Part shown: piece by piece, positions 28,601 to 36,407 of the stretch
Layout: every line of letters begins with the position of its first letter
Numbering within the stretch: the first letter of the stretch is position 1
Source of the DNA: JAHEFU01 sp041395205
GTDB lineage: Bacteria > 4484-113 > JAFGCY01
DNA: 64,000 bases
Assembly (NCBI GenBank): GCA_041395205.1
Contig: JAWLAZ010000001.1
Location: 1,240,001 to 1,304,000 of the forward strand
Direction: 5' to 3'
The notes under the pieces: generated by a model
Told to the model about the DNA's origin: nothing
Seen by the model: only the letters and a program-made list of their open reading frames with translations
The model's database searches: none
Made by a program: the position numbers and the translations under genes

Positions 28601-28786
28601 ATTCTGGTTCAGGCTACTGAATCCAAGAATGGTGTTGGTCAGTGGCTGCCTGGTTCCATCACTCTTGTCGATAACGTTCCGGATGTCGATTTCACTGAAG
28701 GAGCTACCTTCGATCTGGACGATGGCAACCCGGGCAATGGACATGGACAGGGACTCAACAAGGTTCCGCCCGATCCGACCCCGTAA
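25610..28786 (+). CDS. Large IPT/TIG-repeat lipoprotein with a PKD domain
   Basis: 1058 residues. The lipobox LFLLGSCGGGGG is followed by at least four IPT/TIG immunoglobulin-like domains, recognisable by repeated starts such as IGDELVITGSNFG, GQDKVTIIGSGFG, VGDLITITGSGFG and IGGSITVRGSNFG (residues about 50-360). A further TIG-like unit follows near 600. A PKD domain lies near 870-940 (YTLDYGDSSPVDTW to YTATLTVERVS), and a Pro/Gly-rich end follows. It is probably a surface adhesive or polymer-binding protein. The start at 25610 follows TAAGGAGG. A terminator follows, so it is likely monocistronic. Confidence 0.85.
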   Translation: MRAFGQGNLIWKVSLLCLLFLLGSCGGGGGTNNDNLGPRPSISNLSRSSANIGDELVITGSNFGTSQSGSSVRLNGIDFQINSWTSSSINAVVSSGMTSGIVVVTVGGLNSESGSNAQLFIPNAPSTTPIINAISPDFGRRGQDKVTIIGSGFGSSEGTSGVYFTSNGTAVSQNAQIVKARVAVVNVGGVDVPQWTDSAVTVFVPSTAANNALVYVEVGENQSNSKPFNALAPDSSANPPSIGGIDPLNGGVGDLITITGSGFGDTPDGSVVTINGRQMEIVFWSDTSISVRIPEGAATGSIRVTVGGEFDEFVTPFEVGNKPVITGVSPNNVRIGGSITVRGSNFGFQQGEGELSVGGKTQTVADTNGSQAGWVDNEILIPALGSVTPDADGNVAVVVSNDAGLSSDPFLVKITSDLTGFADVSPTAGVQGLTQFSYSVSVVGGSGNYSYQLIPDATDQSIKGAVQNSSPFTYVYDKKGTFQGQVLITDKDTNDSVIVDVNSKVLVVGPNEPVITAMGTSDWNQFDQDAPNLFMAYDDGGEESYKQFSFGSSTWFASDRTDHIESGSKLNVYRRDLKAFGPDGATNRPLGYRYVDAGGSGSRIRLVGLNFGDNPGTLTLAKGTANEVVVDGSTGNNLDWSATAIEFDLPASTAKDLSGKIEVITAGSNAFVSIDPLICSAHKLSIQPEDGLVPNGTMQFNGRDLLPPQIPGKVGNKTYLFWVVQANYVDPFTSSPANSLVPVVTPFEVDPTSTTISFDMSRLGGNLQVEVVNPADSTESAVVTGNMITTDGTQHYFFVWTGALGSGTNQEIALSGVMSEAYAVAMGTAVVTGPTANLNASTTNGPSPLNVTFNAIGSSVGAAGEYNYTLDYGDSSPVDTWNDGTTPPNQPHVYAADGNYTATLTVERVSDSAMAQDTVLIQVGSGGGGDVNINIIGTIYLFDSVPPLGGPLPPKQPLPGKEVGIYINGSSTAAALTTSGGDGSFSFSNILIADGSIILVQATESKNGVGQWLPGSITLVDNVPDVDFTEGATFDLDDGNPGNGHGQGLNKVPPDPTP

Positions 28787-28813
28787 CCGGCCGGTCAATT
28801 GGCAGATTCAAGC

Positions 28814-28844
28814 AGGGCGTCCCTCCGGGGGCGCCCTTTTTTTT
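28814..28844 (+). terminator. Rho-independent terminator of the TIG lipoprotein gene
   Basis: AGGGCGTCCC-TCCG-GGGGCGCCCT, a 10-bp stem, is followed by eight T. Confidence 0.85.
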
Positions 28845-28953
28845 AGTTTCTGGTCGTATGCCACGGCTAGACATTTTTGAATTAACATTGGAAATACTTG
28901 CCATTTGATTCAGGGCAGTTAGACTTTCAGATCCAGACAAGTTGGAGCTGAAA

Positions 28954-29367
28954 ATGAAGGATTCTGAAATCAATGAGCGTCTGTTTGCCGATCCCAGTGT
29001 GCGCGCCCTGCTGTGGTGCCTGCTGGGCAGCGGCAAGCTCACGGAAGAGCAGCTGCTGGAGAGCGGCTTCGACCGTGAGGAGGCCCGGGCGATCCTCGCC
29101 GATCCGGATGGCCGGCTGCGTACCCTGCGCCGCAGCATGGCCCTGGCCGAGGCCCTCACGCCGGAGAAGCTGGCCTCACTGCTGCGCGCCAGGCTCAGTG
29201 AGCAGATCCAGGCCCTGAAGGGCGCGGGCGAGCTGGCGAGCCTGTTGCGCAGTCTGCGCAGTCTGCCGGACTGGCTCTTCCCGCAGTGGCAGCAGCAAAA
29301 CGCTCGCAAGGGCAATGACGGCCTGGCCGGGCTGCTGGGCCTGGCGGCACTTGGCACGGGGGGCTAG
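28954..29367 (+). CDS. Small helical protein of unknown function
   Basis: 137 residues, predicted mostly helical, with no signal peptide or membrane segment. Amphipathic helices include VRALLWCLLGSGKL and MALAEALTPEKLASLLRARL, and the C-terminal end is LAGLLGLAALGTGG. I recognise no family. The ATG at 28954 has GGAG 6 nt upstream; a TTG four codons earlier overlaps that SD. Codon use is host-like. An 886-nt repeat-filled gap follows, so it is probably transcribed alone. Confidence 0.6.
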   Translation: MKDSEINERLFADPSVRALLWCLLGSGKLTEEQLLESGFDREEARAILADPDGRLRTLRRSMALAEALTPEKLASLLRARLSEQIQALKGAGELASLLRSLRSLPDWLFPQWQQQNARKGNDGLAGLLGLAALGTGG

Positions 29368-29396
29368 GGGAGCAACGGTCGGAGTGGCGGTTCTGT

Positions 29397-29570
29397 TCAA
29401 ACACAGAGTCACAGAGGTCACAGAGGAACCCAATGATGAATAACATCGGTATGTGTTGCTGAATCAGATCCTGACCCTGTGCAATCATTTCGTCGAAGAG
29501 GGGCAGCTGCCTGGCATTCATCGCGAAGCCAGATACAAAAACTCTGTGTGCTCGGTGACTCTGTGTTTGA
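29397..29570. repeat. 174-bp element bounded by 16-bp perfect inverted repeats
   Basis: TCAAACACAGAGTCAC at 29397-29412 is matched exactly by its reverse complement at 29555-29570. The left end continues as a CACAGAG-type 7-nt array. I see no coding sequence inside and no obvious target-site duplication. Confidence 0.6.
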
Positions 29571-29585
29571 TCCTGACTCCTTGCC

Positions 29586-29605
29586 GCCGGGCGTAAACGC
29601 CCGGC
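29586..29605. repeat. REP-like hairpin
   Basis: GCCGGGCG-TAAA-CGCCCGGC has an 8-bp stem. Read on the minus strand it has a GTAGC head. Degenerate relatives whose stems have decayed occur in both 147-bp repeats. Confidence 0.65.
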
Positions 29606-29628
29606 TACCGGATTGAAATCTAGCTGGG

Positions 29629-29775
29629 GGTGGAAGGCCGTTCACGGCCGCACTGAGAGAAGTTTTTAGTTGTTGGTTCTGAGTTCTTAGTGTCAGGGTC
29701 AAGGGTCGCAGGGATCCAGACTAAGAACTAACTCACTAACAACTCGCATTTTCCGCGCGTAAACGTCCTGCTACC
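29629..29775 (+). repeat. 147-bp direct repeat, copy 1
   Basis: Identical to 29909-30055 except at two positions. It contains a small hairpin (GGCCG-TTCA-CGGCC), a TTAGTTG-class heptamer stretch, its near complement (CTAAGAACTAACTCACTAAC), and a GCGTAAACG segment at the end. Confidence 0.85.
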
Positions 29776-29908
29776 CATAATCTTCTCAGCGCCTCTCTTC
29801 AGATCCTCTACGCCTCTGCGCCAACAAAACCATTGTGGCGATCATGAATCCGCCCGCGCGCCTGCGCGGCTCAGACGCTTCACTGATTACTGTTCACGGA
29901 TAATCGTC

Positions 29909-30055
29909 GGTGGAAGGCCGTTCACGGCCGCACTGAGAGAAGTTTTTAGTTGTTGGTTCTGAGTTCTTAGTGTCAGGGTCAAGGGTCGCAGGGATCCAGA
30001 CCAAGAACTAACTCACTAACAACTCGCATTTTCCGCGCGTAAACGCCCTGCTACC
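29909..30055 (+). repeat. 147-bp direct repeat, copy 2
   Basis: The second copy of the element at 29629, at an offset of exactly 280 nt. The 133 nt between the copies holds no gene. A further REP remnant lies at 29850 (CGCGCCTGCGCG). Confidence 0.85.
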
Positions 30056-30111
30056 GGATGACAAGTTTCAGCACAGCCTGCGAAGCTGCGCTGCGCGGCT
30101 CCACCCCCACT

Positions 30112-30205
30112 CACGGTTAACGGTTTACTGTTTATTGATCACTGTCCCCGGTCCCCGGTCCCTTCTTCCGGTCCCCGGTCCCCGGTCCCCGGTCCCTGAT
30201 TTATC
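30112..30205. repeat. Heptamer array passing from the GTTTACT class to the GGTCCCC class
   Basis: Units read GGTTAAC, GGTTTAC, TGTTTAT and then GTCCCCG repeated. It lies directly before the start region of the next gene. The whole 29368-30253 gap is repeats and contains no gene I can support. Confidence 0.7.
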
Positions 30206-30253
30206 CAATATCTATATGAAGTCGCGCGCAGTCGCGGTTAGGCTTTCGGAAAG

Positions 30254-32170
30254 ATGTCCGATTCTGCAAGCAACAACCAGCACTTCAAGCTGCTGCTGGA
30301 GGGAGTGCCGCGCGAGATCGCGGCGAAGTTCGGCGAGGCCTTCGTCGAACTGGCTGAGCAGCGCCAGGGTTCCGCTGCGGCGGATGCCCCCACGCGCCTG
30401 CGCAGCGCCTGGCTCGAGCTCCTGAAGTTCCTGCTGAAGGAGCGCAGCGCCCAGCTCAATCCGCAGCAGCAGCTGTTCCTCTTCAGCGGCGCGCTGGCGG
30501 ACAGCGTGACCGTGCGCGACGGCAAGGGCGAGACCCTCACTGTCCCGCTGCTCGACCCGGCCCTGCACGCGGCCCTGCTGGAGGGCTTCGGCCCCGGGCA
30601 GCCCGCCGTGCCCTGGATCATCAGCCCGCTCGTGCGCATGCACATCCTCGCCACGCAGCAGCTGAAGCCCTTTGATGCCAACCGCAGCGGGCGCTACTCC
30701 GGTGAGGCCCTGAGCCTGCCGCTCGCTCCTGCCCAGTCCACCCCTGCGGCAGCGGCACAGCCCGATCCGGCCCGGCTGGAGCAGGCCTATGCGCAGTGCC
30801 GCCAGCTGCAGCAGGAAGTCGGCCAGCGCACCCGCGGCCTCGTCGAGGTGCTGGCCAGCGAGAATCTCGGCCCCGTGATGCAGGGCCTGCTGCACCCCGC
30901 CAATGAAATGAAGCGCGTCAGCCAGGACGGCCAGGCCCTGAGCGGCCTGGCGCAGATCACGCTCAGTGGCCGGCCTCCGGAGCATGACTCCGTGCAGCGG
31001 CTCAGGCGCCTGACCGAGCAGTTCGACTCAGCCAGCTCCAGCCTGGCCCAGGCCCAGGTGCGGCTGCTTGAGGCGATCTCCGCCGCCGCCAGTCTGGCCC
31101 GGAGGATGGAGCAGGGCAGCCCGGCGCCGGCGACGCAGGCCGCCCGCCAGTGCCTGTTGCCCAAACCGCAGCTCGATGACAATGCCCGGCGCAGCGTGGA
31201 GTCGGACTGGAACGCCGCGGCCAGCTTCGTCAACCAGACTCTGCTGAATGACGCCAAGCGCAGCACCTGGTCCCCGGCGCGCGTACTGCTCAATGAGCAG
31301 CTGGAGCGTTGCCAGGATCCCCTGCGTGACAACCTGCTGACGGTCGCCGCTCTGCATGACAGCATGCAGGCCATGCTGCGCCTGCACATCAACTGCTTCC
31401 CGCAGGACTCCGACGGCCAGCCGGTGATCCCGGCGGTGTTCATTGAACCCGGCGTGGGGATGCTCAAGTGGATGGACGACCGCTTCATCGTGAGCTTCGT
31501 GCAGACTGAAGCCCCGCGCCCCGGCAGCGAGCTCGCGCTCTCCGGCATCGATATCGCCGCGCTGCGGATCATGGGCCTGTTCCTCGCGCGCGGTGACATC
31601 TTCAACTACCGCGGCGAGCGCATTGCCGACAGCTTCATGGCGGAGTACGCCGGACACATCGAGCAGAAGGCCACGGTCAAGTTCACCGGTGCCAACAAGA
31701 AGCTCAGCTACGGCACCAGCACCGAGGAGAAGGACGGTGCCAGCCGCGAGGATGCCGTGGCGGACTACATCGACTTCATCCACGCCGTCTTCAACGGCCT
31801 GCCGGTCCCGAAGCGCATCAGTCCGCGCAAGCTCGGGATCATCCTCAAGTACTGCGTGTTCCGCGATGTCTGGTACAGCGCCTGCCTTGTGATGCGCTTC
31901 GTGGCCCAGCCGGATGCGGCCCTGGCCCGCGAGATCCTGCTCAGCCTGGCGAAGGAATACCGCGTGCACGTCGTGGACCTGATCCGCCACAGCCTGGAGG
32001 CCGACCAGCAGGTCGCCGCCCGCTACCGCTCCGATCCGGCGATGGCCGTGAAGGAAGTGCTCGGCAAGCAGGCTGAGGAACTGACCCGCCAGGCCGAGAG
32101 CGGGCTGGCTCCGGGTGAGGCCGGCAGCGCCGCGGAAACTGAAACAGTTCACGACTACTTCGACGTCTGA
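30254..32170 (+). CDS. Unknown protein, 638 residues
   Basis: A large cytoplasmic protein without signal peptide or membrane helices. The first 300 residues are Ala/Leu/Gln-rich helices, probably coiled coil around residues 175-290 (LRRLTEQFDSASSSLAQAQV). The C-terminal half is more globular, with DSDGQPVIPAVFIEPGVGML, ALRIMGLFLARGDIFNYRG and VPKRISPRKLGIILKYCVF. I do not recognise any family. TAGGCT stands 9 nt before the ATG, and GGAAAG is nearby. It precedes yggT, divIVA and the atp operon on the same strand, about 60 nt from yggT, so co-transcription is possible. Confidence 0.7.
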   Translation: MSDSASNNQHFKLLLEGVPREIAAKFGEAFVELAEQRQGSAAADAPTRLRSAWLELLKFLLKERSAQLNPQQQLFLFSGALADSVTVRDGKGETLTVPLLDPALHAALLEGFGPGQPAVPWIISPLVRMHILATQQLKPFDANRSGRYSGEALSLPLAPAQSTPAAAAQPDPARLEQAYAQCRQLQQEVGQRTRGLVEVLASENLGPVMQGLLHPANEMKRVSQDGQALSGLAQITLSGRPPEHDSVQRLRRLTEQFDSASSSLAQAQVRLLEAISAAASLARRMEQGSPAPATQAARQCLLPKPQLDDNARRSVESDWNAAASFVNQTLLNDAKRSTWSPARVLLNEQLERCQDPLRDNLLTVAALHDSMQAMLRLHINCFPQDSDGQPVIPAVFIEPGVGMLKWMDDRFIVSFVQTEAPRPGSELALSGIDIAALRIMGLFLARGDIFNYRGERIADSFMAEYAGHIEQKATVKFTGANKKLSYGTSTEEKDGASREDAVADYIDFIHAVFNGLPVPKRISPRKLGIILKYCVFRDVWYSACLVMRFVAQPDAALAREILLSLAKEYRVHVVDLIRHSLEADQQVAARYRSDPAMAVKEVLGKQAEELTRQAESGLAPGEAGSAAETETVHDYFDV

Positions 32171-32227
32171 GCCAGAGAGTAGAATCTATATGGTGCCCCT
32201 GCCCTGGAGGCGGGCACCGGAGTGCGC

Positions 32228-32476
32228 ATGAATCCGATCCAAGACGCAATGATCCTGGCCATCCGGCTGTACTCATACATGATCATTGTCTGGTCCTTCG
32301 GCAGCTTCTTTCCGCAGTGGCGCTACCAGCAGTGGTACCAGATGCTGGCGAGCGTGGTGGAGCCGTATGTGAACCTGTTCCGCCAGCTCAACCTGCGCGT
32401 CGGAATGTTTGATTTATCGCCGATGGTTGCGATATTCGTGCTGTGGATCTTCAGCGCCCTGATCATGAGTATCTGA
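32228..32476 (+). CDS. yggT: YggT-family membrane protein
   Basis: 82 residues with two hydrophobic segments. The family pattern is visible: a Pro/Trp-rich loop after helix one (SFFPQWRYQQWY), VEPYVNLFRQLN, then FDLSPMVAIFVLWIF before the end. YggT proteins often sit with cell-division or DivIVA genes in diverse bacteria, as here, where divIVA starts 19 nt downstream. The ATG at 32228 is 5 nt after GGAG. The molecular role is not established. Confidence 0.82.
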   Translation: MNPIQDAMILAIRLYSYMIIVWSFGSFFPQWRYQQWYQMLASVVEPYVNLFRQLNLRVGMFDLSPMVAIFVLWIFSALIMSI

Positions 32477-32495
32477 TTCCACCTGAGGTGTAGCG

Positions 32496-34151
32496 ATGGG
32501 TCTGACCCCGCTGGATGCAGAGAAGTACGAGTTCCCCTCCGGGTTCCGCGGTTATGACCGCAATGCCGTGGAGCAGTTCCGCGCCCTCGTGGTCCAGGCC
32601 CTGGAAGGCCATATCCAGGAAGCCGCAGGCTTCAGACGGCGGATCTCCGAGCTGGAGGATTCCCTCGCTGAGCTGCGTGGCAAGGAAGGGCTGATCCAGA
32701 CCAGCATGATGACCGCCCAGAAGACCGGGGAGGACATCGTTGCCAATGCCCGCGAGGAGGCCGGGATGATCCGGGCCCGGGCCGAGGCCGACTGCCAGGA
32801 CCTGCGCAATGAACTGGCCCGCCTGCGCGCCGAACGCGAGGAATTCGAATACGCCTTCCACGGCCTGCTGGCAGGCTTCCTGCACCGCCTCGAGAAGGGC
32901 AACCCCTCACTCCTGGGCCAGGACAGTGCTGAGACCGCCAGCCAGCTCGCTCCGCTGGCCTCCGCCGCCGCCCAGGCCGCCGCTGCAGTCCATCCCCCGG
33001 CCGCGGATCTCGACCAGCTGCTGGACGAAACAGGCCAGGCTGAGCCGGAAGTGCAGGTCACCGAGAGCGCTGATAAATGGATCTACGAACCCGAGCAGCC
33101 GCGCATCCGCAGCAGCCGCAGCGTCGATGCCGAGCGTGATGCCGACCACACGGACTTCAGCCGCGTGCTGGACGAGGCGAGTGATGCGCCCCCTTTAGCT
33201 GGGGCGGGTGAGCAGCCCGCAGCCGCCATGCACGACGCGATGCATGCCCACGCCGCCGACCGCGACATGGATGAGGATGCCGACCTGATGGATGAGATCC
33301 AGCATATGGAGGCTGAGCGGGAAGCCGCTGAGCAGCCCGTCTGGCAGAGTGCGGAGGCTGCAGCCACGGAGGAGATGGACCTCGGTGTCTGGCGCGATGA
33401 TGAGTACGGCAGTGATGACGATGATGAAGATGATGCGGAGGATGAGGCAGCGGAGGAGCCGGCCATGCTCGACTCGGCCGGGGCCTTTGCGGAGATCGGC
33501 GGCTATCCCCCGACTGTGGATGAGCTGAATGCCGTCGCTGAAGAGGCAGTCGAAGATACCGCCGTGGATCTCTGGGAGCTGGATGCAGAGGACGCAGCGG
33601 AGGATGAGGCGGATCTGGAAGATGCAGAGGATGAGGAAGCTTCCACCCAGGCCTGGCTGAATGCCGAGCTGGAGGAACTGGATGATCCCATCGCGGAGCT
33701 CCAGTCCACACTGGAAGCAGCTCCGGTCATAGATGAATATGACGACACTCCGCTGCCCGGCATCGTCGAGCAGCGCCAGGCGCCCGCTGAGCCGGAGAGC
33801 ACGGACTGGGCCCCGGCGGCTTCCGCTGATGAAATGCCGGGCTGGAATGGCAATGGCCATACCGAGGTGGCCCGCGGCTGGGAAGCCCTGGAAACGGAAC
33901 CAGAGCTGGAGCCGGCCGTGATCGAGGATACACTCGAGGACGAGGAACAGCCCGAGCCCTATGAGCCGCCGGCAGTCAGCGACCCGAATGACTACCAGGT
34001 GCCGGATGTAATGCAGGCCTCGGCCGCGGGTGAATCCAGCGAGCCGCGCAGCCTGCCGCCCAGCAACCTCGATGAGATCTTCGGCGGGATTCCCAGCGCT
34101 CCGCCGCCGGAAGATGAAGAGGATGATGCACCTTATCGCGCTGACTGGTAG
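32496..34151 (+). CDS. divIVA: DivIVA-domain protein with a long acidic C-terminal tail
   Basis: 551 residues. The first 60 match the DivIVA membrane-binding domain (LTPLDAEKYEFPSGFRGYDRNAVEQF), and a coiled coil extends to about residue 140. The remaining 400 residues are low-complexity and strongly acidic (long runs of Asp, Glu and Ala) with no recognisable fold. DivIVA proteins mark curved membranes at poles and septa and recruit partners; the acidic tail would be the partner-binding part by inference. It is much longer than typical DivIVA (160-260 residues). A SD-like GAGGTG precedes the ATG. It is adjacent to yggT. Confidence 0.85.
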   Translation: MGLTPLDAEKYEFPSGFRGYDRNAVEQFRALVVQALEGHIQEAAGFRRRISELEDSLAELRGKEGLIQTSMMTAQKTGEDIVANAREEAGMIRARAEADCQDLRNELARLRAEREEFEYAFHGLLAGFLHRLEKGNPSLLGQDSAETASQLAPLASAAAQAAAAVHPPAADLDQLLDETGQAEPEVQVTESADKWIYEPEQPRIRSSRSVDAERDADHTDFSRVLDEASDAPPLAGAGEQPAAAMHDAMHAHAADRDMDEDADLMDEIQHMEAEREAAEQPVWQSAEAAATEEMDLGVWRDDEYGSDDDDEDDAEDEAAEEPAMLDSAGAFAEIGGYPPTVDELNAVAEEAVEDTAVDLWELDAEDAAEDEADLEDAEDEEASTQAWLNAELEELDDPIAELQSTLEAAPVIDEYDDTPLPGIVEQRQAPAEPESTDWAPAASADEMPGWNGNGHTEVARGWEALETEPELEPAVIEDTLEDEEQPEPYEPPAVSDPNDYQVPDVMQASAAGESSEPRSLPPSNLDEIFGGIPSAPPPEDEEDDAPYRADW

Positions 34152-34335
34152 TCTGAAATCGTGAACATGCGCACGATGAACACACTGTTATTGCGGTGAA
34201 TACGGTTTTTCGCGATGAATAGGGGCTGTTTCTTCGGAAAATTGCCGAATTTATTGTGAATCACTGCACGAAATCCGGCTTAATCGTGGTATATTAGCGC
34301 AGGTGCGAACCCGCCATGGAGGGTGGCGCACTCAC

Positions 34336-34341
34336 TATAAT
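34336..34341 (+). promoter_or_regulatory. -10 box of the atp operon with a leaderless GTG start
   Basis: TATAAT-CACGAA-GTG, the same 6-nt spacing as folE and the DUF2442 gene. A second candidate -10 (TATATT, 34290-34295) lies further upstream in the AT-rich 34152-34300 region. Confidence 0.45.
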
Positions 34342-34347
34342 CACGAA

Positions 34348-34626
34348 GTGGACTTCCGCTTCAAGTACAGGCGTCATCAAGCCAGCGACCAGGAATCACG
34401 GAAAGAGAAGCGCTCGGAATCCGAGCGCCTGAGCAGCGTCAAGGGCATGTCCTATGCCATCGTGATCCCCACCTATCTGGCCAGCGGCCCGCTGACAGGC
34501 TGGCTGCTCGGCAGCTGGCTCGATCAGCGGATGCACACGGCCTTCTGGCTGCCCACGCTGATCGTGCTGTGCACGATTGCCTCGTTTGCGATGGTGATCC
34601 GCATGATGGCGAGCCTGAACAGGTGA
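34348..34626 (+). CDS. atpZ: AtpZ/AtpI-like F-ATPase accessory membrane protein
   Basis: 92 residues from the GTG at 34348. A charged N-terminal half is followed by two helices: YAIVIPTYLASGPLTGWLLGS, then FWLPTLIVLCTIASFAMVIRMM. The LASGPLxGWxLGxWLD pattern is that of small AtpZ proteins that precede atpI and help assemble the c-ring or carry divalent cations. The GTG at 34348 fits the leaderless promoter; an in-frame GTG at 34303 would add 15 residues. It is first in the atp operon, and atpI follows 15 nt later. Confidence 0.75.
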   Translation: MDFRFKYRRHQASDQESRKEKRSESERLSSVKGMSYAIVIPTYLASGPLTGWLLGSWLDQRMHTAFWLPTLIVLCTIASFAMVIRMMASLNR

Positions 34627-34641
34627 TTGCCAGGACCGGAA

Positions 34642-35025
34642 ATGCTGAGTACCAGACTGACCCTGCGCTGCGTGCGGGACCTGGCCCTGCTGGGGCTGGT
34701 CTGCGGGACTGGTCTGGCGCTGGCCGGCAGTGAATCCCTGGGAGCCAGCTTCCTTTTGGCCTGTCTCTGGGCGGCCTTCAACCTCGCCCTGCTCAGCCTG
34801 CTGATTTCGTCCATGACTGCACAGAAAAACGGCTCCACGCTATTGGTGCTCATACTGGTCTGTGCTAAAATTCCGGCGTCCTACCTCATCCTGCTGTGGC
34901 TGCTGTCAGCCGATTTCACGGATATGGGTGGGCTGGTTGCCGGTCTCGTGGCCTTCCCCGCAGTGCTAGTCATCCGCGGGCTGCTCGACCGACCGTCTGA
35001 CCATGAAGTTGAGGAAGGTAACTGA
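34642..35025 (+). CDS. atpI: ATP synthase protein I-like membrane protein
   Basis: 127 residues with four hydrophobic helices (LALLGLVCGTGLALAG, ASFLLACLWAAFNLALLSLL, LLVLILVCAKIPASYLILLW, GLVAGLVAFPAVLVIRGLL). The position between atpZ and atpB and the topology match AtpI, a c-ring assembly chaperone. Sequence similarity is too weak to prove it. The ATG at 34642 is chosen over an upstream TTG because AGGA precedes it. The stop is one base before the atpB ATG. Confidence 0.65.
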   Translation: MLSTRLTLRCVRDLALLGLVCGTGLALAGSESLGASFLLACLWAAFNLALLSLLISSMTAQKNGSTLLVLILVCAKIPASYLILLWLLSADFTDMGGLVAGLVAFPAVLVIRGLLDRPSDHEVEEGN

Positions 35026-35026
35026 C

Positions 35027-36127
35027 ATGCTTGCCATGTGGCAGTCACACGCTGAATCCGGCCAGTCCGACGCGCACGATGTGCACGACGATGCGCTGCA
35101 CTCCGCCCAGGGCGCTGATGGTTCCACGCATGCCGCGGATGCACATGCCGGTGCTCAGATGGATGAGCATGCGGGCGGGCATGACGCCGATCACGGCGGC
35201 GGGCATGAGGCAGAGCATCACCATGGCCCCAAGGTGCCGGAGCTTCCCAACCTGCTCGGCGTGGTCCACAACTATGCCTATCTCGTGGAGACCAAGCCCG
35301 AGTACGCCAGCCTGAAGAATCCCTTCACCGGCACCGTGATGCAGGTGGACCATTTCGCCAAGGGTCTCGGCCTTGATGATTCCAACGGCGACCACTTCAC
35401 CGCCTTCGAGACCATCATCTTCGGCTTCGTCGTGGTGATCGCACTCTGCGCCTTCTTCATCGGCGCTTCCCGCCAGCTGAAGGTGCGGGCCGAGAAGGGC
35501 CAGAAGCTCAACGGCAAGGCGATGTTCACCGAGATCGTCTACACCTTCCTTGAGGACTTCTTCGCCGGGATCGTCGGCCGCGACAGTGTCAGGAAGCACC
35601 TGCCGCTGATCGGCACGCTGTTCATCTACATCCTCTGCTGCAATACCTTCGGCCTGCTCTGGCTGGGCAAGGCCCCCACCGCCAACCTGTCCTTCAACCT
35701 GGCGATGGCGGCCATCGTGTTCCTCTACGTGCATGGCACGGCGATCATGAAGAGCCCCGCCGGCTGGCTGGCGCACTTCCCCGGTTCACTGCCGAGCCCG
35801 AAGGAAATGGGCGGCCTGGCCTATGTGCTGGCCCCGATCCTCGCGGTGCTGTTCACCGTGATCCACATCATGGAGCTGTTCATCCAGCCCGCCAGCCTCG
35901 CGCTGCGACTGTACGGCAACGTCCTCGGCAAGGATGTGCTGCTCGGCGTGTTCGGCGGACTGATCCCCTACTTCCCCACCCATGCACCGTTCCTGTTCCT
36001 GGGACTGCTGCTGGGTGCGATCCAGGCTCTGATCTTCAGCCTGCTCAGTTCTGTTTACATTCTGATGTGGGAACCCCACGAGCATCATCATGACGACCAC
36101 CATGAGCATGCCGGGGCCCACGCCTAA
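35027..36127 (+). CDS. atpB: F-type ATP synthase subunit a with His-rich termini
   Basis: 366 residues. The proton-channel core is normal: essential Arg in SLALRLYGNVLGKD and the late GAIQALIFSLLSSVYI helix. The ends are unusual. Residues 8-70 hold about 13 His together with Asp, Glu and Gly (DEHAGGHDADHGGGHEAEHH), and the last 18 residues hold eight more His. Standard subunit a has no such regions. They could bind metal ions on the side where the termini lie, but nothing proves it. GAGGAAGG precedes the ATG at 35027. Confidence 0.93.
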   Translation: MLAMWQSHAESGQSDAHDVHDDALHSAQGADGSTHAADAHAGAQMDEHAGGHDADHGGGHEAEHHHGPKVPELPNLLGVVHNYAYLVETKPEYASLKNPFTGTVMQVDHFAKGLGLDDSNGDHFTAFETIIFGFVVVIALCAFFIGASRQLKVRAEKGQKLNGKAMFTEIVYTFLEDFFAGIVGRDSVRKHLPLIGTLFIYILCCNTFGLLWLGKAPTANLSFNLAMAAIVFLYVHGTAIMKSPAGWLAHFPGSLPSPKEMGGLAYVLAPILAVLFTVIHIMELFIQPASLALRLYGNVLGKDVLLGVFGGLIPYFPTHAPFLFLGLLLGAIQALIFSLLSSVYILMWEPHEHHHDDHHEHAGAHA

Positions 36128-36158
36128 TTAACCTAATCTCGTTTCAGGAGTTGTTCAA

Positions 36159-36398
36159 ATGGATAGTGGTGCTGCGTTAGGTTGGGGTATTCCTATCGGT
36201 CTGGGCCTTGCGGCCTTCGGTTCCGGTATCGGAATCGGTCTGGCCGTCAAGGGAGCGATGGAAGCCATGGGCCGTCAGCCCGAGGCGATCGGCAAGCTGC
36301 AGACCGCAATGCTCATCGGTGCTGCATTCATCGAGGCCCTGACGATCTATTCGCTCGTCATCGCCTTCGTTCTGCAGGGCAAGATTCCCGCGGCATAG
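36159..36398 (+). CDS. atpE: F-type ATP synthase subunit c
   Basis: 79 residues forming a two-helix hairpin that builds the rotor ring. The polar loop is GRQPEA (residues 39-43) and the ion-binding carboxylate is Glu59 in GAAFIEALTIYSLV. The residues after Glu59 are Ala-Leu, not Ser-Thr, and the helix-one Gln of sodium-type rings is replaced by Ile. A proton rather than a sodium ring is therefore likely. CAGGAG precedes the ATG. Confidence 0.96.
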   Translation: MDSGAALGWGIPIGLGLAAFGSGIGIGLAVKGAMEAMGRQPEAIGKLQTAMLIGAAFIEALTIYSLVIAFVLQGKIPAA

Positions 36399-36407
36399 GA
36401 GTAGGTT

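Noticed and set aside
25805..28798. A 997-residue open frame antisense to the TIG lipoprotein
   Set aside because: Its content is low-complexity His/Asp/Val/Gly with no domain, while the plus strand has repeated TIG domains and an SD.
36159..36398. Sodium-type ATP synthase ring
   Set aside because: The c subunit lacks the helix-one Gln and the Ser-Thr after the carboxylate that define sodium rings.
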